A stretch of 64,000 nt of DNA from positions 1 to 64,000 of the forward strand of contig NZ_JAAKDW010000011.1 in NCBI RefSeq assembly GCF_011038845.1, in the 5' to 3' direction. Positions 9,595 through 17,330 of the stretch are shown here, piece after piece. Each line of letters opens with the position of its first letter. The stretch's first letter is position 1. A program made the position numbers and the translations under genes. This DNA is from Enterococcus sp. ZJ1622 (lineage in GTDB: Bacteria; Bacillota; Bacilli; Lactobacillales; Enterococcaceae). The notes under the pieces were generated by a model. The model did not search any database and was not told the origin of the DNA. It worked only from the letters and a program-made list of their open reading frames with translations.

Positions 9595-9939
9595 CTAGCG
9601 AATCCCCAAAGCAATCCGTGCATAACGACTCATCTTATCAGTCGTCCACGCTGGATACCATACAAGTTTGACTTCGACTTTGCTGACTTCGGGCACTTCT
9701 TTCAACGCATCATGGATCGAATCAGTTAAGATATCCGCTAACGGACAGCCCATAGTTGTCAAGGTCATTTTGATCACTGTCTCTCCATTTTCAGGATTGA
9801 ATTCTATATCATAGATCAAGCCCAGATTGACGATATCGATGCCCAGTTCAGGGTCGATGACCATCTCTAAGGCAGCAAGAATACGTTCTTTAATCAATTC
9901 TGTTTCTTGTGCAGACGGTTCTTGGTTTGCTTCACTCAT
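9595..9939 (-). CDS. MIP18/DUF59-family iron-sulfur assembly factor (SufT/PaaD-like)
   Basis: A 114-residue MIP18-domain protein. DPELGIDIVNLGLIYDI (about residues 29-45) and TTMGCPLAD with its conserved cysteine are the family signatures. Relatives (SufT, YitW) help mature Fe-S proteins in the cytosol. I chose the ATG at 9939 because AAGGAG lies 9 nt upstream; a start 12 codons earlier has no ribosome site. It is not next to a suf cluster here. The neighbour on the same strand is a YitT-type gene. Confidence 0.9.
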   Translation of the reverse strand: MSEANQEPSAQETELIKERILAALEMVIDPELGIDIVNLGLIYDIEFNPENGETVIKMTLTTMGCPLADILTDSIHDALKEVPEVSKVEVKLVWYPAWTTDKMSRYARIALGIR

Positions 9940-10094
9940 CGTACGACACTCCTTAACACGATTTTTGTTCATCATACCTTTTTTTCAGTAGTTTGTAAAT
10001 GAGAATCCAAAAGAATCATTCTCGTTTATCATATAGAAGGCCGATTCTCTCACTATTCATTTTAGAATAATTATCAATAATTTTGCTACTAGCA

Positions 10095-11024
10095 TTACTT
10101 GCGGCGATTGTTTTTGATGTCAGGCAGTACACCTGTTGAACGGTACATATTCTGCTCGTTTTCGTTTGCAAATCGACCAAAAACCGAATGTGTAGGTAAG
10201 ATATTGATAAACGCATCTTCATCTACTTCATGGACGATCTGATCAAGATCATACATTTCATACCGAGTGATCACCATCATGATCATTTTTCCTTCTTTTT
10301 TCGAATAGCCGCCCACGGAAGGAAGCAATGTCATCCCTCGAACCATTTGTTTGGATATTTCTTCGATCACTTGATCTGGTTTGACTGTCACGATCATCGC
10401 TGTTACCTTTTGATGGCTAGTATGGATGGCATCAATCACTTGCGTCATGGCATAGATCGAGATGATGGTATAAAGTGCGCTTTCCCAATTGAAAAAGAAG
10501 CCTGCGATAACCACGATAATGCCATTTAGAATGAGCATATAATTCCCGACCGTTTTTCCTGTTGTCTGTGAAAGGACCAAAGAAATGATATCCATCCCGC
10601 CAGTCGTGAACCCCATTTTAAGTGAAAGTCCAACGCCCAAGCCCAACAAGACACCACCGACCAAAGCATTCATCAGTATATTATCTGTGATCTGGCCTAC
10701 AGGAAGCAGCATCGTCATGACAGAGACACAAACAACGTTGACGAAACTGAGGATAGTTGACCGTTTTCCTACTTTTAAAAAACCTAAAACGAAAACTGGT
10801 ATATTCAAAAGGAAAATAAAGGTACCTGTATCTATTTTTATACCAAACCACTCAAATAAAAGCGACGCGATGATCTGGGCAATTCCGTTCATCCCTGCCG
10901 AAAACACGTTTGCAGGAATCAAAAAATAATTTAAAGCAACAGCCGCCGTCAATCCAGTCAACAAGATGACCGCTACTTTTTTTAATTTTTCATTTTTTTG
11001 ATAGACCGTCATGATCCTACTCAC
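10095..11024 (-). CDS. YitT-family membrane protein (DUF161 + DUF2179)
   Basis: About 309 residues. The first two thirds hold five to six hydrophobic segments with the conserved GGMDIIS motif of the YitT/YpjC family. The last 80 residues form a soluble DUF2179 domain (MIVTVKPDQVIEEIS...GYSKKEGKMIMMVITRYE). The product sits in the membrane; its substrate is not established. The start is most likely the GTG at 11024, which has GAGGAG 8 nt upstream; a GTG two codons earlier is too close to that site. Confidence 0.88.
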   Translation of the reverse strand: MSRIMTVYQKNEKLKKVAVILLTGLTAAVALNYFLIPANVFSAGMNGIAQIIASLLFEWFGIKIDTGTFIFLLNIPVFVLGFLKVGKRSTILSFVNVVCVSVMTMLLPVGQITDNILMNALVGGVLLGLGVGLSLKMGFTTGGMDIISLVLSQTTGKTVGNYMLILNGIIVVIAGFFFNWESALYTIISIYAMTQVIDAIHTSHQKVTAMIVTVKPDQVIEEISKQMVRGMTLLPSVGGYSKKEGKMIMMVITRYEMYDLDQIVHEVDEDAFINILPTHSVFGRFANENEQNMYRSTGVLPDIKNNRRK

Positions 11025-11189
11025 AAGCACCTCTCCTCTACTTTATTATTCCAAATGTAAGAATAACAGTTTCTTTCGCAAAATAAAATACTTCCGGTTC
11101 AAATGAGAATAATTTTAACAAAGAGACAAAAAGCAAACGGGTCTATGCTACAATAAAAGAAAGAAATGATTCCTATCAGGAGGTAACTT

Positions 11190-11681
11190 ATGGCAAAAGA
11201 TGCAAGTTTCGATATCATATCAGAAGTAAATCTCGAGGAAGTGAAAAATGCGATCCAGCAGACAACGAAGGAACTGTCGAATCGCTTCGATTTCAAAGAC
11301 TCGATCGTTGACATCAAATTAGAAAACAATCGGTTAGTAGTAATCAGCAATGATGATTTCAAAATCGAACAAATTAAAGATGTTTTATTCGGGAAACTGA
11401 ATAAACGGAATGTCCCGATCAAAAATATCCATTTTTCTGAATCTGAACATGCTTTAGGAGGAAAAGCAAGACAAAATGCTGACCTAATAAGCGGGATCGA
11501 TCGTGAAAATGCAAAAAAAATCACAACAGCAATTAAAAATGAAAAGCTGAAAGTGAAAGCGCAAATCCAAGAAGATCAGATCCGAGTAACTGGTAAAAAC
11601 AGAGATGATCTGCAAGCAGTCATCGCTTTATTGAGAAAGCTGGATTTGCCAATCGAGCTGCAATTTACTAATTATCGATGA
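11190..11681 (+). CDS. YajQ-family nucleotide-binding protein
   Basis: A 163-residue protein of the YajQ/DUF520 family, recognised from [21 protein letters not shown], the SNRFDFKDS motif and the two-ferredoxin-like-domain length. Family members bind nucleotides, and some bind cyclic di-GMP; the ligand in enterococci is not known to me. It is cytosolic. CAGGAGG lies upstream of the ATG. The gene ends directly against a hairpin repeat unit (GAGGTTGTG begins within its stop codon), followed by a bidirectional terminator. Confidence 0.9.
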   Translation: MAKDASFDIISEVNLEEVKNAIQQTTKELSNRFDFKDSIVDIKLENNRLVVISNDDFKIEQIKDVLFGKLNKRNVPIKNIHFSESEHALGGKARQNADLISGIDRENAKKITTAIKNEKLKVKAQIQEDQIRVTGKNRDDLQAVIALLRKLDLPIELQFTNYR

Positions 11682-11797
11682 GGTTGTGGAAGCATCGCTT
11701 TGATCTGAGTATTAGAGAAGAAAAATAAAAAAATAGCTCCTCATGTTTTGTGTTTTTCTGAGCTAATACCGAAGATCAGCTGCTTGAACACCGTTTA
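11680..11797 (+). repeat. Hairpin repeat, unit 1 (11.7-kb locus)
   Basis: It starts GAGGTTGTG and ends TGAACACCGTTTA, the constant borders of the family best seen at 26.3-26.8 kb. The arms contain TGATCT...TATTAG on the left and CTAATA...AGATCA on the right, and an A/T-rich stem closes on the constant apical loop AGCTCCTCAT. It is closely related to unit D at 26.7 kb but differs by a compensatory pair (TGATCT/AGATCA here, TGACCT/AGGTCA there). Confidence 0.75.
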
Positions 11798-11800
11798 GCG

Positions 11801-11866
11801 AGAGGTCATGAAAACAGCTCTCTATTCTAATCGTGAGCGTTTTCTCGACCAAATAGGTTCAACACC
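11801..11866 (+). repeat. Degenerate second hairpin-repeat unit
   Basis: AGAGGTCATGA opens and GGTTCAACACC closes a 66-bp stretch that keeps the borders but only a trace of the apical motif (AGCTCTCTATT). It looks like a decayed tandem copy of unit 1. Confidence 0.45.
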
Positions 11867-11905
11867 AAAAACCAGCAAAACAAGAAAACAGTTTTGCTGG
11901 TTTTT
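11867..11905. terminator. Bidirectional terminator between yajQ-type gene and helicase
   Basis: AAAAACCAGCAAAAC pairs with GTTTTGCTGGTTTTT over a 9-nt loop (15 bp). T tracts occur on both strands. Confidence 0.9.
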
Positions 11906-11915
11906 GTTTTTTATT

Positions 11916-14282
11916 TTATTCTGACTTTTCCTCCCCTTTTTCCTTCCAAAAATCTCGTATTTCTCGTTCTAATGCCGGCAATGTCCGCACTTCTTTTGCA
12001 GCATGCCAATGGCTAGGGAACAATTGCCGGTATGCAGGCGAAGCAAACCGCCGATCCGCTAACAAGACGACCCCTTGATCTCCAGTATCTCTGATCACGC
12101 GTCCTGCAGCCTGCAGCACTTTGTTCATCCCTGGGAGCTGATAGGCATAAGCAAAACCAAGGTGCGATTTTTCATCATAATATTCTTTGATCAGTTCCTG
12201 CTCGTGGTTCACCTGAGGAAGCCCCACGCCGACGATCATACTTCCGATCAATCGTGTACCTCTCAAATCGATCCCTTCAGAAAAAATCCCGCCTAAAACA
12301 CAAAATCCGACCAGCGTTTCTTGAGGATCTGCTGTGAATGCTGCCAAGAAACTTTCCCGTTCCTTCTCATCCATCACTGTTTCTTGTATCTGTACACGGA
12401 CATCCGGATACTGCTGCTTGAACACTTCGGCTGCGCGGTCCAGATAGCTGTAAGAAGGAAAGAAAACAAAATAATTTCCGGTTTTCCCTCGGACAAAACG
12501 ATGGATCGTTTCAATCAACTGTGGCAAACTGCTTTCTCTTTTCCGATAAGTTGTTTCTAAATAATTGGCAATCAAGACCCGCTGATTCTCTTCTGGAAAA
12601 GGACTAGGAAGCCGATAAGCCAAACTTTCTTTCCCACCTAAAGTTTCTTGATAATAAGATAACGGAGAAAAACTAGCAGAGAACAAGACACTGCTTCTTC
12701 CTTTGTCCAATGATTGTTCCAAAAACAGACTTGGATCGATACAAAATTCTTTGATAATCAGATCATGATATTTTTTCTCCACAGTGGTTTCATAATGTTC
12801 ATCATAAAATTCACTGGTTCGCAAAAAGCGAAGCAGCTCGAAATAATAAGGCAGTATCTGCTCCTGAGAAGGATGCTCCGGATATTCCGCCAACCATTCT
12901 TGGATCAATTCACTTAACTTGTATCCTGCATTCGTCAGTGTTTCAGCAGGTGCTTTTTGATGATGGTAGATCCATTCCTCTTCTTCAGCTATTTCTTGGA
13001 TCTTTTCAAATTCTTTTAGCAGTTTTTTAAAGCGCCGATGGAGTTTTTTAAATTCCTTTGGCAAAGCTCCCGCTGCTTTTTTTGTCTTTGCATACGACAG
13101 TTCTGCCGAATACATCTCTCGGGAACGATTCACCAGATTGTGCGCTTCATCGATCAGAAATAGATTTTCTTCATTTTTTTCTCCCTCGAAGAACCGGCGC
13201 AAATATACTGTAGGATCGAACAGATAATTATAATCCCCGATGATCACGTCACACCATAAACTGACATCCAACGACAACTCAAAAGGACACAAGGTGTGTT
13301 TTCGTGCATACGTTTCGATGACTTCTCTCGTTATTCGATTTTCATGGTTCAATAGATCCCATAATCCTTCATTGATCCGGTTATAATACCCATTTGCATA
13401 TGGACACTGATCAGGATTGCAAGTCGTTTCATCCAGAAAACATATTTTGTCTTTCGCTGTCAATGTCACACTTTTTGTCTCAGCTCCGACATCTTCAAGA
13501 GCAGCCAGTGCGTCTTCTGCGACCTGTCTAGTGATGGTTTTTGCTGTGAGATAAAAAATACGCTCCCCTTCTTCTTCACCTACAGCTTTAAGCGCTGGAA
13601 ACAGAGTCGAGATGGTTTTTCCTGTCCCTGTGGGCGCTTCTGCGAATAGCTTTTGCTTCGTCCGGATTGTTTTGTAAGCAGCTACTGCCAGTTCTCGCTG
13701 ACCCTTTCGGTATTGCTCATGAGGAAATTTCAATGCCATTAAAGAAGCATTGCGCACGGTGCGCCAGTTTTCTTGAAAAACCAGCCATTCTTTATAGTCT
13801 TCTGTCAGTTTTTTAAAAAACTCATCTAACTGTTCGATCGTCTGATGCTGGACTTTGCGTGTGATGATCTCTTCCGTTGTTTGAAAGTAAGTAAGCTGAA
13901 GATTGATTTCTTGCAGGTCATGCTCATGGCTGTAAATATAAGCATAAACACTAGCCTGATGGAAAAAAAGTTCAACTTGTTCCGGTTCTAGATCTTCGAA
14001 ACGCGGTTCGGATGTTTTGATCTCATCTATATAATATTGATTTTCTTTTTGAAAGACACCGTCTGCGCGTCCCTCAACGATCAACTGATATTCATCTAAT
14101 TGGACAGTCGTCTTTAAAAAGACTTCTTTTTCATAGTGCTCGCCTGCTTCTTTTTGAAGCTTACGGTGGATCTTGGCACCTTCCAATGCGGTATGGCTGC
14201 TTTTTTTACGGTTATCTATACTACCGCGCCTTAAAATGAATTCTACTAAGTGACGTACAGAAATTTTTGATTGCTTCACCAT
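11916..14282 (-). CDS. XPD/DinG-like Fe-S DNA helicase with N-terminal PD-(D/E)XK-like nuclease domain
   Basis: A 788-residue superfamily 2 helicase. The N-terminal 170 residues hold EGRADG (D74) and DEIK (D86-K89), spaced like the PD-(D/E)XK active site of Cas4/AddB-type nucleases. Walker A is EAPTGTGKT (215-223). Four cysteines (281, 288, 293, 332) are placed like the XPD iron-sulfur cluster. The DEAH box is at 378-381, and helicase motifs V-VI (GGIFSEGIDL, QAAGRVIRD) lie near the end. It probably unwinds DNA in repair and may also cut it. It differs from classical DinG, which carries an exonuclease domain instead. It is the only gene in its transcript and has a long leader containing a terminator-like hairpin. 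Confidence 0.88.
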   Translation of the reverse strand: MVKQSKISVRHLVEFILRRGSIDNRKKSSHTALEGAKIHRKLQKEAGEHYEKEVFLKTTVQLDEYQLIVEGRADGVFQKENQYYIDEIKTSEPRFEDLEPEQVELFFHQASVYAYIYSHEHDLQEINLQLTYFQTTEEIITRKVQHQTIEQLDEFFKKLTEDYKEWLVFQENWRTVRNASLMALKFPHEQYRKGQRELAVAAYKTIRTKQKLFAEAPTGTGKTISTLFPALKAVGEEEGERIFYLTAKTITRQVAEDALAALEDVGAETKSVTLTAKDKICFLDETTCNPDQCPYANGYYNRINEGLWDLLNHENRITREVIETYARKHTLCPFELSLDVSLWCDVIIGDYNYLFDPTVYLRRFFEGEKNEENLFLIDEAHNLVNRSREMYSAELSYAKTKKAAGALPKEFKKLHRRFKKLLKEFEKIQEIAEEEEWIYHHQKAPAETLTNAGYKLSELIQEWLAEYPEHPSQEQILPYYFELLRFLRTSEFYDEHYETTVEKKYHDLIIKEFCIDPSLFLEQSLDKGRSSVLFSASFSPLSYYQETLGGKESLAYRLPSPFPEENQRVLIANYLETTYRKRESSLPQLIETIHRFVRGKTGNYFVFFPSYSYLDRAAEVFKQQYPDVRVQIQETVMDEKERESFLAAFTADPQETLVGFCVLGGIFSEGIDLRGTRLIGSMIVGVGLPQVNHEQELIKEYYDEKSHLGFAYAYQLPGMNKVLQAAGRVIRDTGDQGVVLLADRRFASPAYRQLFPSHWHAAKEVRTLPALEREIRDFWKEKGEEKSE

Positions 14283-14339
14283 TCCCGCCTCCTTCTTCTA
14301 TAGATTACCTGAAAAAAATCCATTTCGCAAAATGCACAA

Positions 14340-14367
14340 AAAAACGCCCTGCTGGATAGGCAGGGAT
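14340..14367 (-). terminator. Terminator-like hairpin in the helicase leader
   Basis: On the minus strand CCCTGC...GCAGGG (arms 14360-14365 and 14347-14352) is followed by GCG and seven T, 55 bp before the helicase start. No gene precedes it on this strand, so it is either an attenuator or the end of a short RNA. The rest of the gap 14283-14592 holds this leader and the promoter of the next plus-strand gene. Confidence 0.6.
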
Positions 14368-14520
14368 ATAGGATATAGAATTTGGATTTTTGGATGAGAT
14401 CACTGTAACAACTCCCTATTAAAAAGTGATGAAAGCTTTCTTTCCTTCTGTTTAAAATACAAAAATACTTTTCATATAGTCTGACATGAAAAAATACTGT
14501 ACAACAAAAAGTAGGGTCTT

Positions 14521-14549
14521 TTGTTTCAATGAAGTGAATGCGGTATACT
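14521..14549 (+). promoter_or_regulatory. Promoter of metallo-hydrolase gene
   Basis: TTGTTT, 17 bp, TATACT; the ATG follows 44 bp after the -10 with AAGGAGG in front. Confidence 0.7.
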
Positions 14550-14592
14550 AGATGGTGAAGATAAACTTGCTTGATGTCAAGGAGGAAATCAT

Positions 14593-15219
14593 ATGCATAT
14601 TGAACAATTGAAAACCGGAAGAATCGAAGAAAACTGTTACTTAGTCTACAATGAAGAAGCTCTACTGATCATCGATCCTGGCGAGGATGCTGAGATGATC
14701 CAGCAGCAGATCGAAAAAACGGAACAACAGCCTGTAGCGATCCTTCTTACCCATACCCATTATGATCATATCGGCGCTGTCGAAGCTTTAAGAAACCATT
14801 ACCACGTCCCTGTCTATGTGAGTCCACTGGAACAAGAATGGCTAGGAGATCCGATCTTGAATCTTTCTGGGCTAGGTCGTCATGATGATATTGCAGATAT
14901 CATCGTTTCTCCTGCTGAGTATGAATTCGAGATGAAAAGTTACCATCTTGGCGGGATGGATTTTCGAGTAGTCCCTACACCAGGACATTCGATCGGCAGT
15001 GTCAGCTTTATTTTTGATGACTTTGTCGTTTCGGGAGATGCGCTTTTTCAAGGCAGTATCGGACGGACAGATCTTTATACAGGGAATTTAGAACAGCTAC
15101 TTGACAGCATCCAGACACAGTTATTCACGTTGCCAGATGAATTTGCCGTTTACCCAGGGCACGGAGAAGCTACAACGATTGGGCACGAGAAACACACCAA
15201 CCCTTTCTTTAACAGATAA
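14593..15219 (+). CDS. Metallo-beta-lactamase-fold hydrolase (glyoxalase II-like)
   Basis: A 208-residue MBL-fold enzyme. The dinuclear zinc motif THTHYDH is at residues 53-59; further ligands are in TPGHS (about 132), SGDAL (about 149) and YPGHGE (about 185). The length and motif set match the YqgX/GloB-like group, which hydrolyses thioesters or related small molecules; the substrate is not known here. It is cytosolic. It is followed 24 bp later by a phosphoglycerate-mutase-like gene on the same strand, so the two probably share a transcript. Confidence 0.9.
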   Translation: MHIEQLKTGRIEENCYLVYNEEALLIIDPGEDAEMIQQQIEKTEQQPVAILLTHTHYDHIGAVEALRNHYHVPVYVSPLEQEWLGDPILNLSGLGRHDDIADIIVSPAEYEFEMKSYHLGGMDFRVVPTPGHSIGSVSFIFDDFVVSGDALFQGSIGRTDLYTGNLEQLLDSIQTQLFTLPDEFAVYPGHGEATTIGHEKHTNPFFNR

Positions 15220-15243
15220 ACTTAACTTCAGGAGGAGAATAAT

Positions 15244-15948
15244 ATGACTGAGACAACGCTTTATATTGTACGACACGGCAAAACGATGTTCAATACGATC
15301 GAACGTGTACAAGGCTGGTGCGATACGCCCTTGACAAAACAAGGGCAAGAAGGTATCCACTATACAGGACGCGGATTAAAAGATGTCGACTTTTCATTTG
15401 CTTATTCTAGCGACAGCGGCAGAGCAATTGAAACCGCACGGATCATCTTGGGCGAACATTCAAAAGGCAAAGAAATCCCTTATTTTATTGACCATCGCAT
15501 TCGCGAATGGTGTTTCGGTTCTCTAGAAGGAGGTTATGATACAGAAATGTGGGGTGTCATCCCTCGTGTATTGAATTTTAAAACCTATGATGAGATGTTT
15601 ACGACAGAAATCACCTTTGAACAAATCGCTAATGCTATTTATAATCTGGACACTGCGGGCTGGGCAGAAACGTATGAAACGTTGAAAAACCGTGTATGGT
15701 CTGGTTTCGAAGATATTGCACATCATTGCGAAAAAAACGGTGGCGGCAATGTTCTCGTCGTTTCCCACGGGTTGACTATCGCCTTCTTACTGAATCTGAT
15801 CGATCAGCATCAGCCAGTTCGTGCAGGACTTTTGAATGGTAGTGTCACGAAAGTACGCTATCAAGATGGGAAATTTTCCATTCTTGGTATCAATGATACA
15901 AGTTACATCGATCAAGGAAAACATCATACTCGCGATTCTTTTCTATAA
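15244..15948 (+). CDS. Histidine phosphatase (phosphoglycerate-mutase-like)
   Basis: A 234-residue histidine-phosphatase-fold protein. The catalytic RHGKT is at residues 10-14 (H11 the phospho-acceptor). The second conserved region is REWCFGSLEGG, and VSHGLT supplies the second catalytic histidine. Family members remove phosphate from sugars, nucleotides or proteins; nothing here fixes the substrate. AGGAGGAGAATA precedes the ATG. It is likely co-transcribed with the metallo-hydrolase. Transcription ends at the hairpin at 16049-16071. Confidence 0.9.
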   Translation: MTETTLYIVRHGKTMFNTIERVQGWCDTPLTKQGQEGIHYTGRGLKDVDFSFAYSSDSGRAIETARIILGEHSKGKEIPYFIDHRIREWCFGSLEGGYDTEMWGVIPRVLNFKTYDEMFTTEITFEQIANAIYNLDTAGWAETYETLKNRVWSGFEDIAHHCEKNGGGNVLVVSHGLTIAFLLNLIDQHQPVRAGLLNGSVTKVRYQDGKFSILGINDTSYIDQGKHHTRDSFL

Positions 15949-16048
15949 ACACAGCGATCAAAGGAACAAATAAAAAAAATCGTGGATCATCAGAGAATAA
16001 GAAAGTTTTTACTCTAGGCTGGCGTAGTGCCAAAAAAGTTAGATTTTT

Positions 16049-16087
16049 ATAGAGCGGGTCTTCCGCTCTATTTCTATGTATTTTTTT
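16049..16087 (+). terminator. Terminator after histidine phosphatase
   Basis: ATAGAGCGG pairs with CCGCTCTAT over a 5-nt loop, and a T-rich tract follows. The gap 15949-16296 otherwise holds only the uppP promoter. Confidence 0.8.
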
Positions 16088-16233
16088 ATCTTAAACTTGA
16101 ATAGAAGTCATTCCACTACCAGTTTTTTTATTCACACGGAAAACTGAATAGCCTGCCATTTTTTGTGGTTCATGTCTATTTTTGTTATTTTACACCTGCA
16201 ATTCTCAAGTTTTTCTTAACATTAAAAAACAGA

Positions 16234-16262
16234 TTGGTTTTAGAAAAAAAGAACGGTATACT
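16234..16262 (+). promoter_or_regulatory. uppP promoter
   Basis: TTGGTT, 17 bp, TATACT, about 35 bp before the GGAAGGAAGG ribosome site of uppP. Confidence 0.75.
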
Positions 16263-16296
16263 AGAGAATGTATTTTACTTGGGAAGGAAGGAAATT

Positions 16297-17130
16297 ATGT
16301 TTTTTGCAAATATTATTAAAGCAGTTATTCTGGGAATTATCGAAGGGATCACGGAATGGCTGCCAATCAGTAGTACAGGACATCTGATTCTAGCAGATGA
16401 ATTCATTAAACTTGATGCTAGTACTCAGTTCATGTCGATGTTCAATGTGGTCATCCAGTTAGGTGCGATTCTAGCTGTCGTTGTCCTCTATTTCCATAAA
16501 TTAAATCCCTTTTCACCAAGCAAATCAACGGTAGAAAAAAAAGACACTTGGACACTTTGGTTCAAGGTACTTGTTGCTTGTGTCCCAGCGATCATCATCG
16601 GGTTGCCTTTAGATGACTGGCTGGAAGCTAATTTCCACAAATTTTTACCGGTTGCTATCGTATTGATTGTTTATGGTATTGCATTTATTATCGTTGAAAA
16701 ACGCAATAAAGATAAAAAGCCGCGCTGGACTACATTGAATGACTTCACTTATCAGGCAGCTCTGATTGTTGGGTTGTTCCAAGTATTGGCATTAGTTCCC
16801 GGGACATCAAGGTCCGGTGCCACGATTCTAGGTGCGATCTTGATTGGTGCCTCTCGCTTTGTTGCCACTGAATTCTCCTTTTTCTTAGGCATACCAGTTA
16901 TGTTTGGTGCAAGTGGCTTGAAAATTGTGAAGTACCTTGCTGAAGGAAACTCGTTCAAAATGGAAGAAACGGTCGTCTTGCTTGTAGGTACACTCGTGTC
17001 CTTTATCGTCTCTATCTTAGCCATCAAGTTCTTGCTGAGCTATTTGAAAAAGAACGACTTTACTGCATTTGGCTGGTACCGAATCATTCTTGGGATCATT
17101 TTGATCGGCTATTGGTTCATCGGTATGTAA
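16297..17130 (+). CDS. uppP: Undecaprenyl-diphosphatase (bacitracin resistance protein)
   Basis: UppP removes a phosphate from undecaprenyl diphosphate on the outer membrane face, which recycles the lipid carrier for wall synthesis; more enzyme means more bacitracin tolerance. At 277 residues with about eight membrane segments it has the normal length. The signature [15 protein letters not shown] is at residues 16-30 and the second catalytic motif PGTSRSG is near 173-179. The ATG at 16297 is chosen for its GGAAGGAAGG site and the family N-terminus; an upstream in-frame extension has no ribosome site. It has its own promoter and terminator. Confidence 0.95.
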   Translation: MFFANIIKAVILGIIEGITEWLPISSTGHLILADEFIKLDASTQFMSMFNVVIQLGAILAVVVLYFHKLNPFSPSKSTVEKKDTWTLWFKVLVACVPAIIIGLPLDDWLEANFHKFLPVAIVLIVYGIAFIIVEKRNKDKKPRWTTLNDFTYQAALIVGLFQVLALVPGTSRSGATILGAILIGASRFVATEFSFFLGIPVMFGASGLKIVKYLAEGNSFKMEETVVLLVGTLVSFIVSILAIKFLLSYLKKNDFTAFGWYRIILGIILIGYWFIGM

Positions 17131-17134
17131 AGAT

Positions 17135-17177
17135 AAGTCCAAGTATTGATCTACGTGATCGATACTTGGGCTTTTTT
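17135..17177 (+). terminator. uppP terminator
   Basis: AGTCCAAGTATTGATC pairs with GATCGATACTTGGGCT over a short loop and is followed by six T. Confidence 0.9.
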
Positions 17178-17244
17178 ATTTCCCCCTCTTTCATTATTTA
17201 TAAATATTATAAATAATAAACTTATTTTATACATATTTTTCCAT

Positions 17245-17259
17245 TGATAATCATTATCG
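17245..17259. promoter_or_regulatory. Fur box upstream of the metal-efflux ATPase
   Basis: TGATAAT-C-ATTATCG matches the 7-1-7 Fur consensus TGATAATNATTATCA in 14 of 15 positions. It lies just over 40 bp upstream of the -10, that is, upstream of the -35 region rather than over the core promoter. Confidence 0.75.
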
Positions 17260-17279
17260 TTCTCATTTAGCTATTTTTA

Positions 17280-17309
17280 TTATCAATTACAAAAACCGTA
17301 TGCTATAGT
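17280..17309 (+). promoter_or_regulatory. Promoter of the metal-efflux ATPase gene
   Basis: An extended -10 (TG-C-TATAGT, 17301-17309) follows a weak -35 (TTATCA at 17280). The start codon is 22 bp downstream after AAAAGGAGG. Confidence 0.6.
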
Positions 17310-17330
17310 GGATTCAAAAGGAGGACTATT

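Noticed and set aside
10016-10222. 68-codon minus-strand ORF at the end of the YitT-type gene
   Set aside because: It is out of frame within the YitT coding region and has no ribosome site of its own.
16165-16296. 44-codon N-terminal extension of uppP
   Set aside because: It overlaps the promoter and lacks a ribosome site; the family starts at the downstream ATG.
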